From contig SFJO01000010.1 of the NCBI GenBank assembly GCA_004555865.1, positions 43,597-107,596 of the forward strand: 64,000 bases of DNA. Direction: 5' to 3'. The DNA is from Oscillospiraceae bacterium (lineage in GTDB: Bacteria; Bacillota; Clostridia; Oscillospirales; Ruminococcaceae). The notes beneath the pieces are model-generated. The model was not told the DNA's origin, did not search any database, and saw only the letters and a list, made by a program, of their open reading frames with translations. This document shows positions 33,538 through 43,096 of this stretch, piece after piece. The position numbers were made by a program, and so were the translations under genes. Position 1 is the stretch's first letter, and every line of letters starts with the position of its first letter.

Positions 33538-34452
33538 TCAGCCCACCACCCAGCACCACAGCGGGATGGTCAGCATGGAGAACAGGGTGCTCAGCACCAC
33601 GCAGCGGGCCGCAAAGGGCGCATCGCTGTTGTAGCGGGCCGCAAAGATGGCGGCGGTTGCGCCGGCCGGCATACCGGTCATCAGAACCGCAACGCCGGTG
33701 GCCACCGGCTCCATGCCCACCGCCAGGCTTACGCCCCAGGCAATGAGGGGCAGAATGCCCAGCCGAAGCACGCTGTACACCAGCGCGGTGCCGTCCACCA
33801 GATCCCGCAGCTTCACCTCCGCCAGAATGGTGCCCACCAGGAACATGGTAATGGCCGAGTTGCAGCCGCCGATGCTCCGCACGGCTTTTTCCACCACGCC
33901 GGGCAGGGGGATCTGGGTAAACATCAGGAACAGGCCAATGTACACCGCCACCAGGCAGGGGTGGGTGAGCACATTCTTAATGACCTTTTTCTTATCGGTA
34001 TCACCTGCCACAAAGTAGGAGGTGCCCATCGACCACATCACCACCCGCATGGGGATGAGGAACAGGGACGCATACAAAAGGCCCATGTCGCCATACACGC
34101 CCTCGGCCACCGGGTTGCCCAGAAAGCCGCCGTTGGAAACCAGCGTGCAGTACTGCAGCACCTTTTTCTGCTGCTCGCCGTAGCGATTGTACAAAAACTT
34201 GTTCAGCACAACACACAGCAGCTGCAGGGCAAAGCCCACCGCCAGCAGCAGCCCGCCGGTGCGGATGAGCCCGGGATCAAACGCCACCAGGCAGGATTTC
34301 ACGATGCTGCACGGGATGATGACGTTCACGCAGAGGTCGGTCAGGCACTTTTTGCCGCTCTCGTCAATGATCCCGCGTTTTCGCAGGAACATACCCACCA
34401 GAATCATCGCAAACAGGGTTCCTTGCAGCGTAAACAAATCGCCCAGGCTCAT
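33538..34452 (-). CDS. AEC family transporter (auxin efflux carrier/malate permease type)
   Basis: 304 residues, ten helices in two five-helix repeats. Family features include VNVIIPCSIVKS and the second-half GTILAEVKLRDL and MTGMPAGATAAIFAARY. Bacterial AEC proteins are passive or proton-coupled carriers of malate, lactate or related organic acids; the substrate is not readable. The start follows GAAGGAGGTCG. It has its own promoter and forms the chromosomal flank of the phage block. Confidence 0.85.
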   Translation of the reverse strand: MSLGDLFTLQGTLFAMILVGMFLRKRGIIDESGKKCLTDLCVNVIIPCSIVKSCLVAFDPGLIRTGGLLLAVGFALQLLCVVLNKFLYNRYGEQQKKVLQYCTLVSNGGFLGNPVAEGVYGDMGLLYASLFLIPMRVVMWSMGTSYFVAGDTDKKKVIKNVLTHPCLVAVYIGLFLMFTQIPLPGVVEKAVRSIGGCNSAITMFLVGTILAEVKLRDLVDGTALVYSVLRLGILPLIAWGVSLAVGMEPVATGVAVLMTGMPAGATAAIFAARYNSDAPFAARCVVLSTLFSMLTIPLWCWVVG

Positions 34453-34499
34453 GCCTTTCGACCTCCTTCAATTGTGGCGGCCTTTCTTTGGCCATCTCT

Positions 34500-34529
34500 A
34501 GTGTACCAGTCCGCCGGTTTAATGTCCAA
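34500..34529 (-). promoter_or_regulatory. Promoter of the AEC transporter
   Basis: On the minus strand TTGGAC, an 18-base spacer and TACACT (plus-strand AGTGTA, 34500-34505). Confidence 0.6.
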
Positions 34530-34683
34530 CTGTTGTTTTCGATTTTGCGCACAGTAAAAATACTGTAATTTGGTTTTGCCGCGCGCCGTGGCCCGCCCCC
34601 ATTTTTTCTGCCTTTATCATAGCATCCCGCTCCCTCAGCGGCAATCCCACACACCGCCGCAACCGGCAAAACGCCGCGCAAAA

Positions 34684-34711
34684 AACGCCTTCCCCTTGCG
34701 GGGAAGGCGTT
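34684..34711 (-). terminator. Terminator of the HTH-membrane protein operon
   Basis: AACGCCTTCCCC (34684-34695) pairs with GGGGAAGGCGTT (34700-34711) around TTGC, and the minus strand continues with a T-run. Confidence 0.85.
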
Positions 34712-34721
34712 TCCGTTGCAA

Positions 34722-35288
34722 TCAGCCCAAATTCCACCCGGCGGCCATCATGGCCAGCCCCACAGCCGCCATGCCCAACAGCACCGCAAGGCCCCGGCCG
34801 GGGTGTTCGTTGGGCCACCAGCCCTCCGGATCATCCCGCTTGGCCCGGTTCATCACATGGGTCTGCGCCAGCACCAGATACACGCCGTACAGGCTGCATC
34901 CCAGCGGAAGGGAACCGAGAGCCGTCAGCAGGCTGCGGGCGCCCAGCAGGTAGTACAGCGCTGCGCCCGTCCAGATGCCGCCCAGCAGCGCGCGGCTCAG
35001 GCCGTTCCATGCGGTGACGGTCTTTCCGGTCAGCAGAAAGCTTCCGCCGTGCAAGGCTCGCCAGTCCAGCACCGCCCGCAGGGCCACCGCGCACAGATCC
35101 ACCAGGGCCACCCCCCGCAAAGCCCCCTCATCCCGGAAAGGCCAGAACAGAATCGCCAGCAGCGCTGCCGTCCATACCAGACTGATCTTCCGGTCCTGCT
35201 CCGCTTCCTGTTCGGTACGCTCGTCCTGCACCAGATTCATCCGGTTGAACTCGAACACCAGATTCCAGCGAATGTCCGCTCGTTTCAT
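34722..35288 (-). CDS. Membrane protein of unknown function
   Basis: 188 residues with five hydrophobic helices. The N-terminus reads RWNLVFEFNRMNLVQDERTEQE and closely parallels that of the upstream larger membrane protein (RWDLFYEIQHMETVADERTVRL), so the two share an N-terminal cytosolic motif ahead of the first helix. No family is recognised. Third gene of an operon led by a small HTH regulator, 18 bases after the preceding gene. Confidence 0.7.
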   Translation of the reverse strand: MKRADIRWNLVFEFNRMNLVQDERTEQEAEQDRKISLVWTAALLAILFWPFRDEGALRGVALVDLCAVALRAVLDWRALHGGSFLLTGKTVTAWNGLSRALLGGIWTGAALYYLLGARSLLTALGSLPLGCSLYGVYLVLAQTHVMNRAKRDDPEGWWPNEHPGRGLAVLLGMAAVGLAMMAAGWNLG

Positions 35289-35306
35289 AGCGATCCCTCC
35301 GTTTCG

Positions 35307-36632
35307 TCAGGTCCCGGCATCGGGCAGGGTCTGCCAGACGGGAAGCAGGTCCTCACTGTACCAGTCCGGCACAAACGGCGCCTCGATCTGGCGGGCCAGC
35401 TCCTCCGCCGTGCCCTCATTCAACTGCACCCAGGCATGGCTGCCATTGCCGTCCGCGCTCAGGCGCTGGTAGGCGATGTTTCGCCCGGCGTCGTCCAGGG
35501 TATAGAAGTAGTGGTTCTGCTCCTCTTCGGGCAGATTGCTCATTGTCGTTTGTTTTTCCGCACCGGTGGTCAGCATCACCCAGTCGCACCGGTCCAGCCG
35601 GTAGCGGCCGTTCTCCGCCTGCCAGCCCAGCAGCTGGCCGGTCAGGTTCGGGGCAGTCCAGCTGGCCTTGATGTGCTGCTCGGCCCAGCTGCGGTTGGCA
35701 AGGTTCAGGTCAAGGGAGTTCTGCCAGCGGCCATCCTGCCAGCGCTCGTCGCTCCAATCGCTCCAGACGTTGTTCTGCCCATTCCACACCGAGCGCCGCC
35801 GGCAGGCCGCCGTCACCCGGCCGTTCTCAATGGCCAGCGACACACGGTACCGGGTGTTGTCGATCTGCCCCAGCCAGACAAGGCCCTGGGTCTCGCCGGC
35901 GATGACACCGGGCACGTCCGGAATCTGCACCCGGCAGGCCGCCACCCACACCTGCCCTTCATCAGGCACCGTCCAGGTGGGGTCGGTGAGGTTCTCCAGC
36001 GGCCGCAGCTCCTCCGGAACCGCCGCCTGCTGAACGCTCCGCACACCCAGCACGGTGAGCGCCATGCTCGCCGCCAGCAGCACCGCCCACGCCAGTTTGG
36101 CAAGGCCCTCGCGGCGGGAGGGCGGAGGCACCTCTTCCCCTTCCCGCTGCGCCTTCCACAGGCAATGGCCATGGGCCATGGCCGCCAGCGCCCAGTACAG
36201 GCAGGCACATCCCGTTGCCGGGGCCAGCGCCAAGAGCATCTCCCATCCCCACCGGGACGGCGTCGACCCCTGCAACAGCAGATTGAAGAAGTACCAAAAG
36301 ACGAAGTAGGGCCTCACCAGAAGGTCGATTTTTGCGCCGATGCGGCTGGACTGCGCGCCCTCATGGTCCTCGTCGGTGCAGAGGGTGCCGTCCCGCAGGG
36401 ACAGAAGCGTGTTGCAAAGCGCCGGCAAAAACATCGCCAGCAGAAACAGGATCTGTATGCCACCGCCCCACCCATCAAACATATTCGCAAACAGATAGAT
36501 GACCAGCAGCAGCCACGGATAGGCCCTCAGAAGCCATTTGTTCCGGCGGGCTTCCAGACGGACGGTGCGTTCGTCCGCCACCGTCTCCATGTGCTGAATC
36601 TCGTAAAACAGATCCCATCGCAGTGTTTTCAT
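35307..36632 (-). CDS. Large membrane protein with exposed C-terminal domain, unknown function
   Basis: 441 residues. After the motif RWDLFYEIQHMETVADERT come helices near 33-52, 58-75, 105-125, 135-152 and 178-198, then an extracytoplasmic Trp-rich domain of about 240 residues (GQNNVWSDWSDERWQDGRWQN). It starts inside the stop of the HTH gene (ATGA overlap), so it is translationally coupled to it. Small HTH regulators paired with a membrane protein are common in Firmicutes, but I cannot name this family. Confidence 0.72.
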   Translation of the reverse strand: MKTLRWDLFYEIQHMETVADERTVRLEARRNKWLLRAYPWLLLVIYLFANMFDGWGGGIQILFLLAMFLPALCNTLLSLRDGTLCTDEDHEGAQSSRIGAKIDLLVRPYFVFWYFFNLLLQGSTPSRWGWEMLLALAPATGCACLYWALAAMAHGHCLWKAQREGEEVPPPSRREGLAKLAWAVLLAASMALTVLGVRSVQQAAVPEELRPLENLTDPTWTVPDEGQVWVAACRVQIPDVPGVIAGETQGLVWLGQIDNTRYRVSLAIENGRVTAACRRRSVWNGQNNVWSDWSDERWQDGRWQNSLDLNLANRSWAEQHIKASWTAPNLTGQLLGWQAENGRYRLDRCDWVMLTTGAEKQTTMSNLPEEEQNHYFYTLDDAGRNIAYQRLSADGNGSHAWVQLNEGTAEELARQIEAPFVPDWYSEDLLPVWQTLPDAGT

Positions 36633-36835
36633 GGTGTTTCCTCCTCCCAAAACAGCGCATCCAGAGTGGTGCCCAAGGCGTGACAGAGCTGGATGCAGAG
36701 CTTCAGCGTGGGGTTGTAGTCCCCTCGCTCGATCATGTTGATGGTTTGGCGGCTGACGCCGATTTTCCGGGCCAGCTCTTCCTGACTGAGGCCAAGCTCT
36801 TTGCGCGCCCGCTTCATGCGCTCGTTCTGCGCCAT
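36629..36835 (-). CDS. Small XRE-family regulator
   Basis: 68 residues, a single HTH_3 domain: MKRARKELGLSQEELARKIGVSRQTINMIERGDYNPTLKLCIQLCHALGTTLDALF. This short type typically regulates an adjacent membrane-protein gene. I chose the start at 36835 because AGAGGAG lies nine bases upstream; the ATG at 36844 touches the ribosome site. Two TGTCAATTAT copies flank its promoter and could be its binding sites. Confidence 0.9.
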   Translation of the reverse strand: MAQNERMKRARKELGLSQEELARKIGVSRQTINMIERGDYNPTLKLCIQLCHALGTTLDALFWEEETP

Positions 36836-36868
36836 GTGTACCATCTCCTCTCTGACGGGCTTTCCTTT

Positions 36869-36912
36869 TGTCAATTATAGTTTACATATTCCCCCGTGCA
36901 AATGTCAATTAT
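36869..36912 (-). promoter_or_regulatory. Promoter and direct-repeat operator of the HTH operon
   Basis: On the minus strand TTGACA (plus 36903-36908), an 18-base spacer and TAACT-like TAAACT (plus 36879-36884). The ten-base sequence TGTCAATTAT occurs at 36869-36878 and again at 36903-36912 on the plus strand, one copy over the -35 and one over the start site. Confidence 0.65.
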
Positions 36913-37053
36913 CTACGACATTTTCATCGAGTGCCACAGCATTTCGCGCCGTTGTTTGTACACAGTCACGAGAATTTCTCGCCAGCCGGCGCGCAAGCAT
37001 CCCCGGCATACCCGGCTTTACGCCAAAATCGCAGCGCCGCGTTGCTGCTGGCA

Positions 37054-37094
37054 CAAAAAAAGCGGGCGGGCCCGCACTGCCGGGTCCGCCCGCT
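37054..37094 (-). terminator. Terminator of the heat-shock operon
   Basis: AGCGGGCGG ... CCGCCCGCT (37061-37094) forms a long stem, and on the minus strand it runs into seven T (plus-strand poly-A at 37054-37060). Confidence 0.88.
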
Positions 37095-37119
37095 GCTCTC
37101 TGATGGGAGCCGCTTGCGC

Positions 37120-38283
37120 TTATTGTTTGCCCTCGAACTTGTCGCGCAGGTTCTTGAAAAAGCTCTTGCGCTGCACGTAGTTCTCGTCCTTCATGCACTC
37201 GTCAAAGGCATTTAGGGCTTCCTTCTGGGCCTTGTTCAGTTTTTTGGGGATTTCCACGCTGACCTTGACGTACTGGTCGCCCCGGCCGCGGCCGCCCACA
37301 TAGGGGATGCCCTTGCCGCGCAGCCGGAAGGTGGTGCCGCTCTGGGTGCCCTCGGGCACAGTGTACTCCACCTTGCCGTCCACCGTGGGCACCACCACTT
37401 CATCGCCCAGCACCGCCTGCTTGAAGGTGATGGGCACATTTACGTACACATCGTAGCCGTCCCGCTGGAACATGGGATCGGGCTTCACGTTCAGCAGCAC
37501 GATCACATCGCCGTTGGGGCCGCCGTTCAGGCCGGCATCTCCCTGGCCGCGCAGTGCCACGCTCTGGTCGTCGTCCACACCCGCGGGGATGCGCACCTCC
37601 AGGCTCTTCTTCACGCCCACCTTGCCGGTGCCATGGCAGTGGGTGCAGGGGTTCTTCACGAATTTGCCCTTGCCGCCGCAGCGCTGGCAGGGCTGCTGGC
37701 TCTGCATCACGCCGAAGGGGGTGCGCATCTGGCGCATCACATAGCCGCGGCCGCCGCAGTCCGGGCAGGTCTCGGGGCTGGTGCCCTTGGCCGCGCCGCT
37801 GCCATTGCAATCGGGGCAGGTTTCACGCCGGGTAATGCTGATGGTCTTGGTGCAGCCGTGCACTGCCTCCATAAAGCTCAGGGTCAGGGGCACACGCACG
37901 TCCGCGCCCTTGCGGGGGCCATTGGGGTTGCTGCGGCTGCTGGAACCGCCGAACCCGCCAAAACCGCCGCCGAAGATGTCGCCGAAGATATCGCCCAGAT
38001 CCACGCCGCCGCCAAAGCCGTCGAACCCGCCGCCCTGGCCTGCGCCATAGTTGGGGTCCACACCGGCAAAGCCAAACTGGTCGTACTTGGCCTTCTTTTC
38101 GGGGTTGGAGAGCACTTCATAGGCCTCATTGGCCTCCTTGAACTTCTCCTCTGCCTCTTTGTTGCCCGGATTCAGATCCGGGTGGTACTTTTTGGCTACC
38201 TTGCGGTAAGCCTTTTTGATCTCATCCTCCGAGGCGCCCTTGGCAATGCCCAGCACCTCGTAGTAATCGCGCTTATCTGCCAT
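37120..38283 (-). CDS. dnaJ: Chaperone protein DnaJ
   Basis: 387 residues. J domain with HPD at 34-36 ([10 protein letters not shown]), a Gly/Phe-rich linker, four CxxCxGxG zinc repeats ([32 protein letters not shown]), and the C-terminal substrate domains with [16 protein letters not shown]. It delivers unfolded proteins to DnaK and triggers its ATPase. Last gene of the hrcA operon, 149 bases after dnaK, with a hairpin in the gap and its own ribosome site. Confidence 0.97.
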   Translation of the reverse strand: MADKRDYYEVLGIAKGASEDEIKKAYRKVAKKYHPDLNPGNKEAEEKFKEANEAYEVLSNPEKKAKYDQFGFAGVDPNYGAGQGGGFDGFGGGVDLGDIFGDIFGGGFGGFGGSSSRSNPNGPRKGADVRVPLTLSFMEAVHGCTKTISITRRETCPDCNGSGAAKGTSPETCPDCGGRGYVMRQMRTPFGVMQSQQPCQRCGGKGKFVKNPCTHCHGTGKVGVKKSLEVRIPAGVDDDQSVALRGQGDAGLNGGPNGDVIVLLNVKPDPMFQRDGYDVYVNVPITFKQAVLGDEVVVPTVDGKVEYTVPEGTQSGTTFRLRGKGIPYVGGRGRGDQYVKVSVEIPKKLNKAQKEALNAFDECMKDENYVQRKSFFKNLRDKFEGKQ

Positions 38284-38341
38284 ACAATCTCACCCTCACG
38301 CCGCGTAGATACGCAGTTTTTTATCCAGGTCATAAACCCAC

Positions 38342-38378
38342 AACGCCGCCCGGCCCTGCTCTCGGGCCGGGCGGCGTT
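38342..38378 (-). other. Strong hairpin between dnaK and dnaJ
   Basis: AACGCCGCCCGGCCC (38342-38356) pairs perfectly with GGGCCGGGCGGCGTT (38364-38378). The minus-strand exit lacks a T-run, so it is more likely an mRNA-stabilising or partial stop structure that keeps DnaK above DnaJ. Confidence 0.6.
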
Positions 38379-38432
38379 TCAGAGCGTCGCGGTCATCCGG
38401 CCGCTCTGTGGGTCATCCGGTTATCGGTTTTA

Positions 38433-40271
38433 TTACACTTCCTTGAAGTCTGCGTCCACCACGCCGTCGTCGCCGGTGCTGCCGCCATTGCCGGCTGCGC
38501 CTGCGCCGGGCTGCTGGCCCGCGGCCTGCTGAGCTTCGGCAGCCTGCTTATAAACCTTCTCGCTGATGGCGTAGAAGGCCTTCTGCAGCTCTTCCTGTTT
38601 TGCCTTGATGGCCTCGATGTCGGTGCCCTTCAGGGCTTCCTTCAGGGCGTTCAGCTTGGCTTCCACATCGGCCTTCTCGCCGGCATCCACCTTGTCGCCC
38701 AGCTCGCCCAGAGCCTTCTCGGTCTGGAACACCATCTGGTCGGCGCCGTTGCGGATGTCGATCTCCTCGCGCTTCTTCTTATCTTCCTCGGCAAAACGCT
38801 CGGCGTCCTTCACGGCCTTGTCGATGTCCTCCTTGCTCATGTTGGTGGAAGCGGTGATGGTGATGCTCTGCTCCTTGCCGGTACCCAGGTCCTTGGCGCT
38901 TACGTGCACAATGCCGTTGGCGTCAATGTCGAAGGTAACCTCGATCTGAGGCACGCCGCGGGGCGCGGGAGCGATGCCGTCCAGATGGAAGGTACCCAGG
39001 CTCTTGTTGTCGCGGGCAAACTCACGCTCGCCCTGCAGCACGTTCACCTCAACGCTGGGCTGGTTGTCGGCCGCAGTGGAGAAGATCTGGCTCTTCTTGG
39101 TGGGAATGGTGGTGTTGCGGTCAATGATCTTGGTGCACACGCCGCCCAGGGTCTCAATGCCCAGGCTCAGGGGGGTAACATCCAGCAGCAGCAGGCCCTT
39201 CACGTCGCCCTGCAGCACGCCGCCCTGAATGGCAGCACCCACGGCCACGCACTCATCGGGGTTGATGCCCTTGAAGGGCTCCATGCCCATTTCCTTCTTC
39301 ACGGCCTCCTGCACGGCGGGGATACGGGTAGAACCGCCCACCAGCAGAACCTTCTTCAGGTCGCTGGCCTTCAGGCCGGCATCGGCCATGGCCTTGCGAA
39401 CGGGGGTCATGGTGCGCTCCACCAGGTCGGCGGTCAGCGCGTCAAACTGAGCACGGCTCAGGGTCATATCCAGGTGCTTGGGGCCGGTGGCGTCGGCGGT
39501 GATGAAGGGCAGGTTGATGTTGCTCTGCATCGCGCTGGACAGCTCGATCTTCGCCTTCTCGGCGGCTTCCTTCAGGCGCTGCGCAGCCATCTTGTCCTGA
39601 CGCAGATCGATGCCGTTCTCCTTCTGGAAGGCATCGGCCATCCAGTCGATGATGCGCTGGTCAAAGTCATCGCCGCCCAGGTGGGTATCGCCGTTGGTGG
39701 CCAGAACCTCGGTCACGCCGTCGCCCATCTCAATGATGGACACATCGAAGGTGCCGCCGCCCAGGTCGTACACCATGATCTTCTGGTCGGTCTCTTTATC
39801 CACACCGTAGGCCAGGCTGGCGGCGGTGGGCTCGTTGATGATACGCTTCACGTTCAGGCCGGCGATGGTGCCTGCGTCCTTGGTGGCCTGACGCTGGCTG
39901 TCATTGAAGTAAGCGGGAACGGTGATGACGGCCTCGGTGACCGGCTCGCCCAGGTAAGCCTCGGCGTCCGCCTTCAGCTTGGCCAGAATCATGGCGCTGA
40001 TCTCCTGCGGGGTGTAGGCCTTGCCGTCGATGGTGACCTTTTCATTGGTGCCCATCTTCCGCTTGATGGAAGAAATGGTGCGGTCGGGGTTGGTAATGGC
40101 CTGGCGCTTTGCAACCTGGCCGACCAGACGCTCACCGGTCTTGGTGAAGCCCACCACGGAAGGGGTGGTGCGAGCGCCTTCGGCGTTCGCAATCACAACG
40201 GGCTCGCCGCCCTCGATAACGGCAACACAGCTGTTGGTGGTGCCAAGGTCAATGCCAATAATCTTACTCAT
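38433..40271 (-). CDS. dnaK: Chaperone protein DnaK (Hsp70)
   Basis: 612 residues. ATPase domain signatures [27 protein letters not shown] and [13 protein letters not shown]; substrate domain with [15 protein letters not shown]-terminal lid and a Gly-rich tail ending [12 protein letters not shown]. The Gram-positive type lacks the 24-residue insertion of E. coli DnaK, as here. Third gene of the CIRCE-controlled operon; the start follows GGAGCG. Confidence 0.98.
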   Translation of the reverse strand: MSKIIGIDLGTTNSCVAVIEGGEPVVIANAEGARTTPSVVGFTKTGERLVGQVAKRQAITNPDRTISSIKRKMGTNEKVTIDGKAYTPQEISAMILAKLKADAEAYLGEPVTEAVITVPAYFNDSQRQATKDAGTIAGLNVKRIINEPTAASLAYGVDKETDQKIMVYDLGGGTFDVSIIEMGDGVTEVLATNGDTHLGGDDFDQRIIDWMADAFQKENGIDLRQDKMAAQRLKEAAEKAKIELSSAMQSNINLPFITADATGPKHLDMTLSRAQFDALTADLVERTMTPVRKAMADAGLKASDLKKVLLVGGSTRIPAVQEAVKKEMGMEPFKGINPDECVAVGAAIQGGVLQGDVKGLLLLDVTPLSLGIETLGGVCTKIIDRNTTIPTKKSQIFSTAADNQPSVEVNVLQGEREFARDNKSLGTFHLDGIAPAPRGVPQIEVTFDIDANGIVHVSAKDLGTGKEQSITITASTNMSKEDIDKAVKDAERFAEEDKKKREEIDIRNGADQMVFQTEKALGELGDKVDAGEKADVEAKLNALKEALKGTDIEAIKAKQEELQKAFYAISEKVYKQAAEAQQAAGQQPGAGAAGNGGSTGDDGVVDADFKEV

Positions 40272-40410
40272 AATCTATTCGCTCCTTTAATTTGCAATTT
40301 TGGGAATGTCTTTGTTTGGGTGGCGCCTTCTTTGGGGCGCCGGGGGTACTTGCTGTTTCGCTTGGGGAATCTATATTGTCGGACGGTTCATCGCCGCCCG
40401 GAACGGCCCT

Positions 40411-41040
40411 TTATTCGGCCACGACCACGGTGGCGTGGCGGATGATCCGGTCGCCGATCTTGTAGCCCTTCTGGAACACCTGCACCACCGTGCCGCTCTT
40501 CTGCCCGTCCTCGGCGGGCTTCTGCATCACGGCGTTGTGCAGATTGGGGTCAAAGGGCTGGCCCTCGGCGGGAATCTCTTCCACCTTCAGGGCGGTGAGG
40601 GCGGCGGACGCTTTGTCCAGCGTCATCACCACGCCCTTCTTGTAGTTCTCATCGGTGCAGGCGGCGTTCGCAGCCATTTCCAATGTATCCAGAATGGTGA
40701 GGATCTGATTCACTGCGAAGCCCACGCCGTTGTTGAAGGCGGCGTCCTGCTCCTTGGCGGAGCGGCGGCGGAAGTTGTCATATTCGGCAGCCGTGCGCAG
40801 CAGCTGATCCTTTGCCTGGGCCGCAGCCTGTTCGGCGGCATCCGCCCGGGCCTTCTCAGCAGCCAGCTCCTTGGCGGCCTTCTTGCCGAACCACTCCTTC
40901 TTGGCCTTGGGGTCCTGGGGAACGTCCTGTTCCTCAGCGGCCGGGGCCTCGGCGGTTTGGGCCTCCTTCACGGGTTCGGTCTCAGGCGCCGTTTCCGGCT
41001 CCTGCGGCTGAGGGGCCGCGTTCTTAGTCTCTTCACTCAT
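40411..41040 (-). CDS. grpE: Nucleotide exchange factor GrpE
   Basis: 209 residues. A long acidic, disordered N-terminus (about 45 residues of Glu, Ala, Pro), a coiled-coil, and the GrpE core RTAAEYDNFRRRSAKEQ plus the C-terminal beta domain GTVVQVFQKGYKIGDRIIRHATVVVAE. It releases ADP from DnaK. The start overlaps the hrcA stop by four bases. Confidence 0.96.
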   Translation of the reverse strand: MSEETKNAAPQPQEPETAPETEPVKEAQTAEAPAAEEQDVPQDPKAKKEWFGKKAAKELAAEKARADAAEQAAAQAKDQLLRTAAEYDNFRRRSAKEQDAAFNNGVGFAVNQILTILDTLEMAANAACTDENYKKGVVMTLDKASAALTALKVEEIPAEGQPFDPNLHNAVMQKPAEDGQKSGTVVQVFQKGYKIGDRIIRHATVVVAE

Positions 41041-42071
41041 ACGTCATCCTCCTGTGTCCGCCCGGACATACACTGCCCGAGCTTGCGGGCGAAGTACTCC
41101 AGACGGGGCATCAACTGTTCAAAAGGCATCCGGTTGGTGCCGATGATGGCCAGATTGCCGGTGAGGCCGCCGCCTGCCAGATAACGGCTGCTCATAATGC
41201 ACAGCCCCGGCATGGGGGTCTCCAAATCCTCACCCAGCTTTACCACTGTGCGCCGTTTGGCGGGCGAAAGCAGCTTGCGGGCACGTTCGCCATCGTCAAA
41301 GGTTTGCAGCAGCTTGCCCACCGAGGGGGCCAGCTCCGGCCATTCCAGCAGGGCCTGCTGGCCCTCCAGATACGCCTTGGGCAGCACCGCTTCCCGCAGC
41401 AGGGCGGCCGCTGCCAGCAGCACCGGGCTGAGCAGCATCCCGTCCGCCCCAAGGGCCGCGCCCATGCCGGCCAGCAGCCGGGGCGTCAGATCCGCCGGGG
41501 AAACAAAGGTCAGATTCTGGTTCAGCACCGCGGCCACATTGGCGGCCTGCTGGCGGGTAAGGCCTTCTGCCACCCGGGCCACCCGGGTGCACACGCCGCC
41601 CGCACTGGTCACGCCCAGCACGGCGGCGGAGTAGCGGCCCACCTGCACCACCTCAAAGTGGGCGATGCACAGATCGTCCGCCCGGGGGGTGGTCACCGCG
41701 GCGGTAAAGCCGGTGTGGCGGCTCAGCGCCCGCGCCGCGCCCTGGGCCAGATGCTCGGGCTCATAGTCCAGATCATCAAAGATGTCATCAATGGCCTGGC
41801 GCTCAGCAACGGGCAGCTGCTCATCGGCATCCAACAGGTTATCCAGGTAATACCGGTACCCCTTGGTGCTGGGCACCCGGCCCGCGCTGGTGTGGGGCTG
41901 CTCCAGCAGGCCCAGCTTTGTGAGGGCCGCCATTTCATTGCGAAGGGTGGCGCTGGACACGGAAAGGTCCAGATAATTGCTCAGCAGGCCGCTGCCCACC
42001 GGCTCACCCTCCATGGCATACAGGGCCACGATGGCCTGAAGCACACGCTGCTTGCGGGGGTCCATTGTCAT
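41037..42071 (-). CDS. hrcA: Heat-inducible repressor HrcA
   Basis: 344 residues. An N-terminal winged helix (QRVLQAIVALYAMEGEPVGSGLL, LSVSSATLRNEMAALTKLGLLEQPHTSAGRVPS) and the C-terminal GAF-like HrcA domain. It binds CIRCE to repress chaperone genes until GroEL is titrated by unfolded protein. First gene of the operon, and a CIRCE element sits directly upstream, so it represses its own expression. The start follows AGAGGTG. Confidence 0.97.
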   Translation of the reverse strand: MTMDPRKQRVLQAIVALYAMEGEPVGSGLLSNYLDLSVSSATLRNEMAALTKLGLLEQPHTSAGRVPSTKGYRYYLDNLLDADEQLPVAERQAIDDIFDDLDYEPEHLAQGAARALSRHTGFTAAVTTPRADDLCIAHFEVVQVGRYSAAVLGVTSAGGVCTRVARVAEGLTRQQAANVAAVLNQNLTFVSPADLTPRLLAGMGAALGADGMLLSPVLLAAAALLREAVLPKAYLEGQQALLEWPELAPSVGKLLQTFDDGERARKLLSPAKRRTVVKLGEDLETPMPGLCIMSSRYLAGGGLTGNLAIIGTNRMPFEQLMPRLEYFARKLGQCMSGRTQEDDV

Positions 42072-42099
42072 AAGCCCTGCACCTCTTTTCTTTCGTTCT

Positions 42100-42126
42100 T
42101 TAGCACTCCGTTCTCTTGAGTGCTAA
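42100..42126. promoter_or_regulatory. CIRCE operator
   Basis: TTAGCACTC, nine bases, GAGTGCTAA: a perfect match to the canonical CIRCE inverted repeat bound by HrcA, placed just downstream of the promoter. Confidence 0.98.
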
Positions 42127-42130
42127 GCTC

Positions 42131-42158
42131 ATTTTACTCCATAAATTCAGGTTGTCAA
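42131..42158 (-). promoter_or_regulatory. Sigma-A promoter of the heat-shock operon
   Basis: On the minus strand TTGACA, a 16-base spacer and TAAAAT (plus-strand ATTTTA, 42131-42136). Confidence 0.85.
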
Positions 42159-42285
42159 GGGGTGTCGCAAAAAATTCATAATCCCTTCAAAAAAACTTCC
42201 ACTTTTTCTGCTTTTGCCCATATTTTGGCCGTTTGTGTCCCGTATCCCGGGGAACTTTCGCCCCGGTTTCGGGCCAAACGGGCCC

Positions 42286-42319
42286 AAAAAGGCCCCGGGC
42301 AGCTGCGCCGCCTGGGGCC
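42286..42319 (-). terminator. Terminator of the YbjN-like gene
   Basis: GGCCCCGGGC (42291-42300) pairs with GCCTGGGGCC (42310-42319). On the minus strand the stem is followed by TTTTTGGG. Confidence 0.75.
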
Positions 42320-42383
42320 GGAGTGCAAATGGGATTCAACTGCAAATGCGGCGCGCCGTCCGCCGCTCTTCCGGGCCTGGGAC

Positions 42384-42812
42384 TTACTCTTTCCCGCTCC
42401 ACAGGGCCTTCATCAGAATGGGGTAGCTTTCGTCCACCGCGTCCACCCCGCGCAGAATCAGCTCCATTCCCACCGGGCCGGCCGTTCCGGGGGCCACCAC
42501 CGCATCACAGGCGGCCACCACGCCGCCCTCCTCATCCATATAAAAGTGGTACCACCGGCGGCGGCGGTTCAGCTCGTTCAGGCAGTGCTCCATGCGGGCC
42601 AGCTGGTCTTTGGGCACCCGGCACACGTCAAAGCAGCGCAGGGCCAGGTTGGTGTTTTCCAGGTCTGCCAGGATGTGCAGCTCCACCATGTCCAGGTTGT
42701 GGGCGCGGAAGCGCACCCTCACCGCGCCGCAGCCGCTCACAGTTTCGGTGCGGTCGTATTTGTAGTTGTTTTTGTCCAGATGGCTGCACAGCCGGTCCAG
42801 AATCTGTTCCAT
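42384..42812 (-). CDS. YbjN domain-containing protein
   Basis: 142 residues, soluble alpha/beta. ILDRLCSHLDKNNYKYDRTE, VRVRFRAHNLDMVELHILADLENTNLALRCF and the helical NELNRRRRWYHFYMDEEGGVVAACDAVV follow the YbjN pattern, a secretion-chaperone-like fold of unknown function in clostridia. The start follows GGGGAGGAA. A TATAAT box lies about 55 bases upstream on the same strand. Single-gene unit. Confidence 0.65.
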   Translation of the reverse strand: MEQILDRLCSHLDKNNYKYDRTETVSGCGAVRVRFRAHNLDMVELHILADLENTNLALRCFDVCRVPKDQLARMEHCLNELNRRRRWYHFYMDEEGGVVAACDAVVAPGTAGPVGMELILRGVDAVDESYPILMKALWSGKE

Positions 42813-42863
42813 GGCGTTCCTCCCCAGGCATGGCGCGCCTGCTTTTCCTGTGATTGTTTTTAC

Positions 42864-42869
42864 ATTATA
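42864..42869 (-). promoter_or_regulatory. -10 box of the YbjN-like gene
   Basis: On the minus strand CTCATATAATG contains TATAAT; no good -35. The rest of 42813-43062 shows no other feature. Confidence 0.5.
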
Positions 42870-43062
42870 TGAGGATCAATTAAAAATCGACCCGATTTTT
42901 TGGTGCGCCGGGGCAGCACTGCCCGCCGGGCCTTGTTTGCGGCGGCCGTCCAGCCCGCGGTTCCCGTTTGTTCCATTGTAGCATATTTTCGCCCGCAAGG
43001 CGAATTCCGCCGCGGGCCTGTTCCGCCCGGGTGAATTTCATGAAAGCTTAACATTTTCTGCA

Positions 43063-43091
43063 TTGACTTTGCCAGCCCCCACCGCTATAAT
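43063..43091 (+). promoter_or_regulatory. Promoter of the MarR-ABC operon
   Basis: TTGACT, a 17-base spacer and a consensus TATAAT (43086-43091). Confidence 0.9.
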
Positions 43092-43096
43092 GTATC

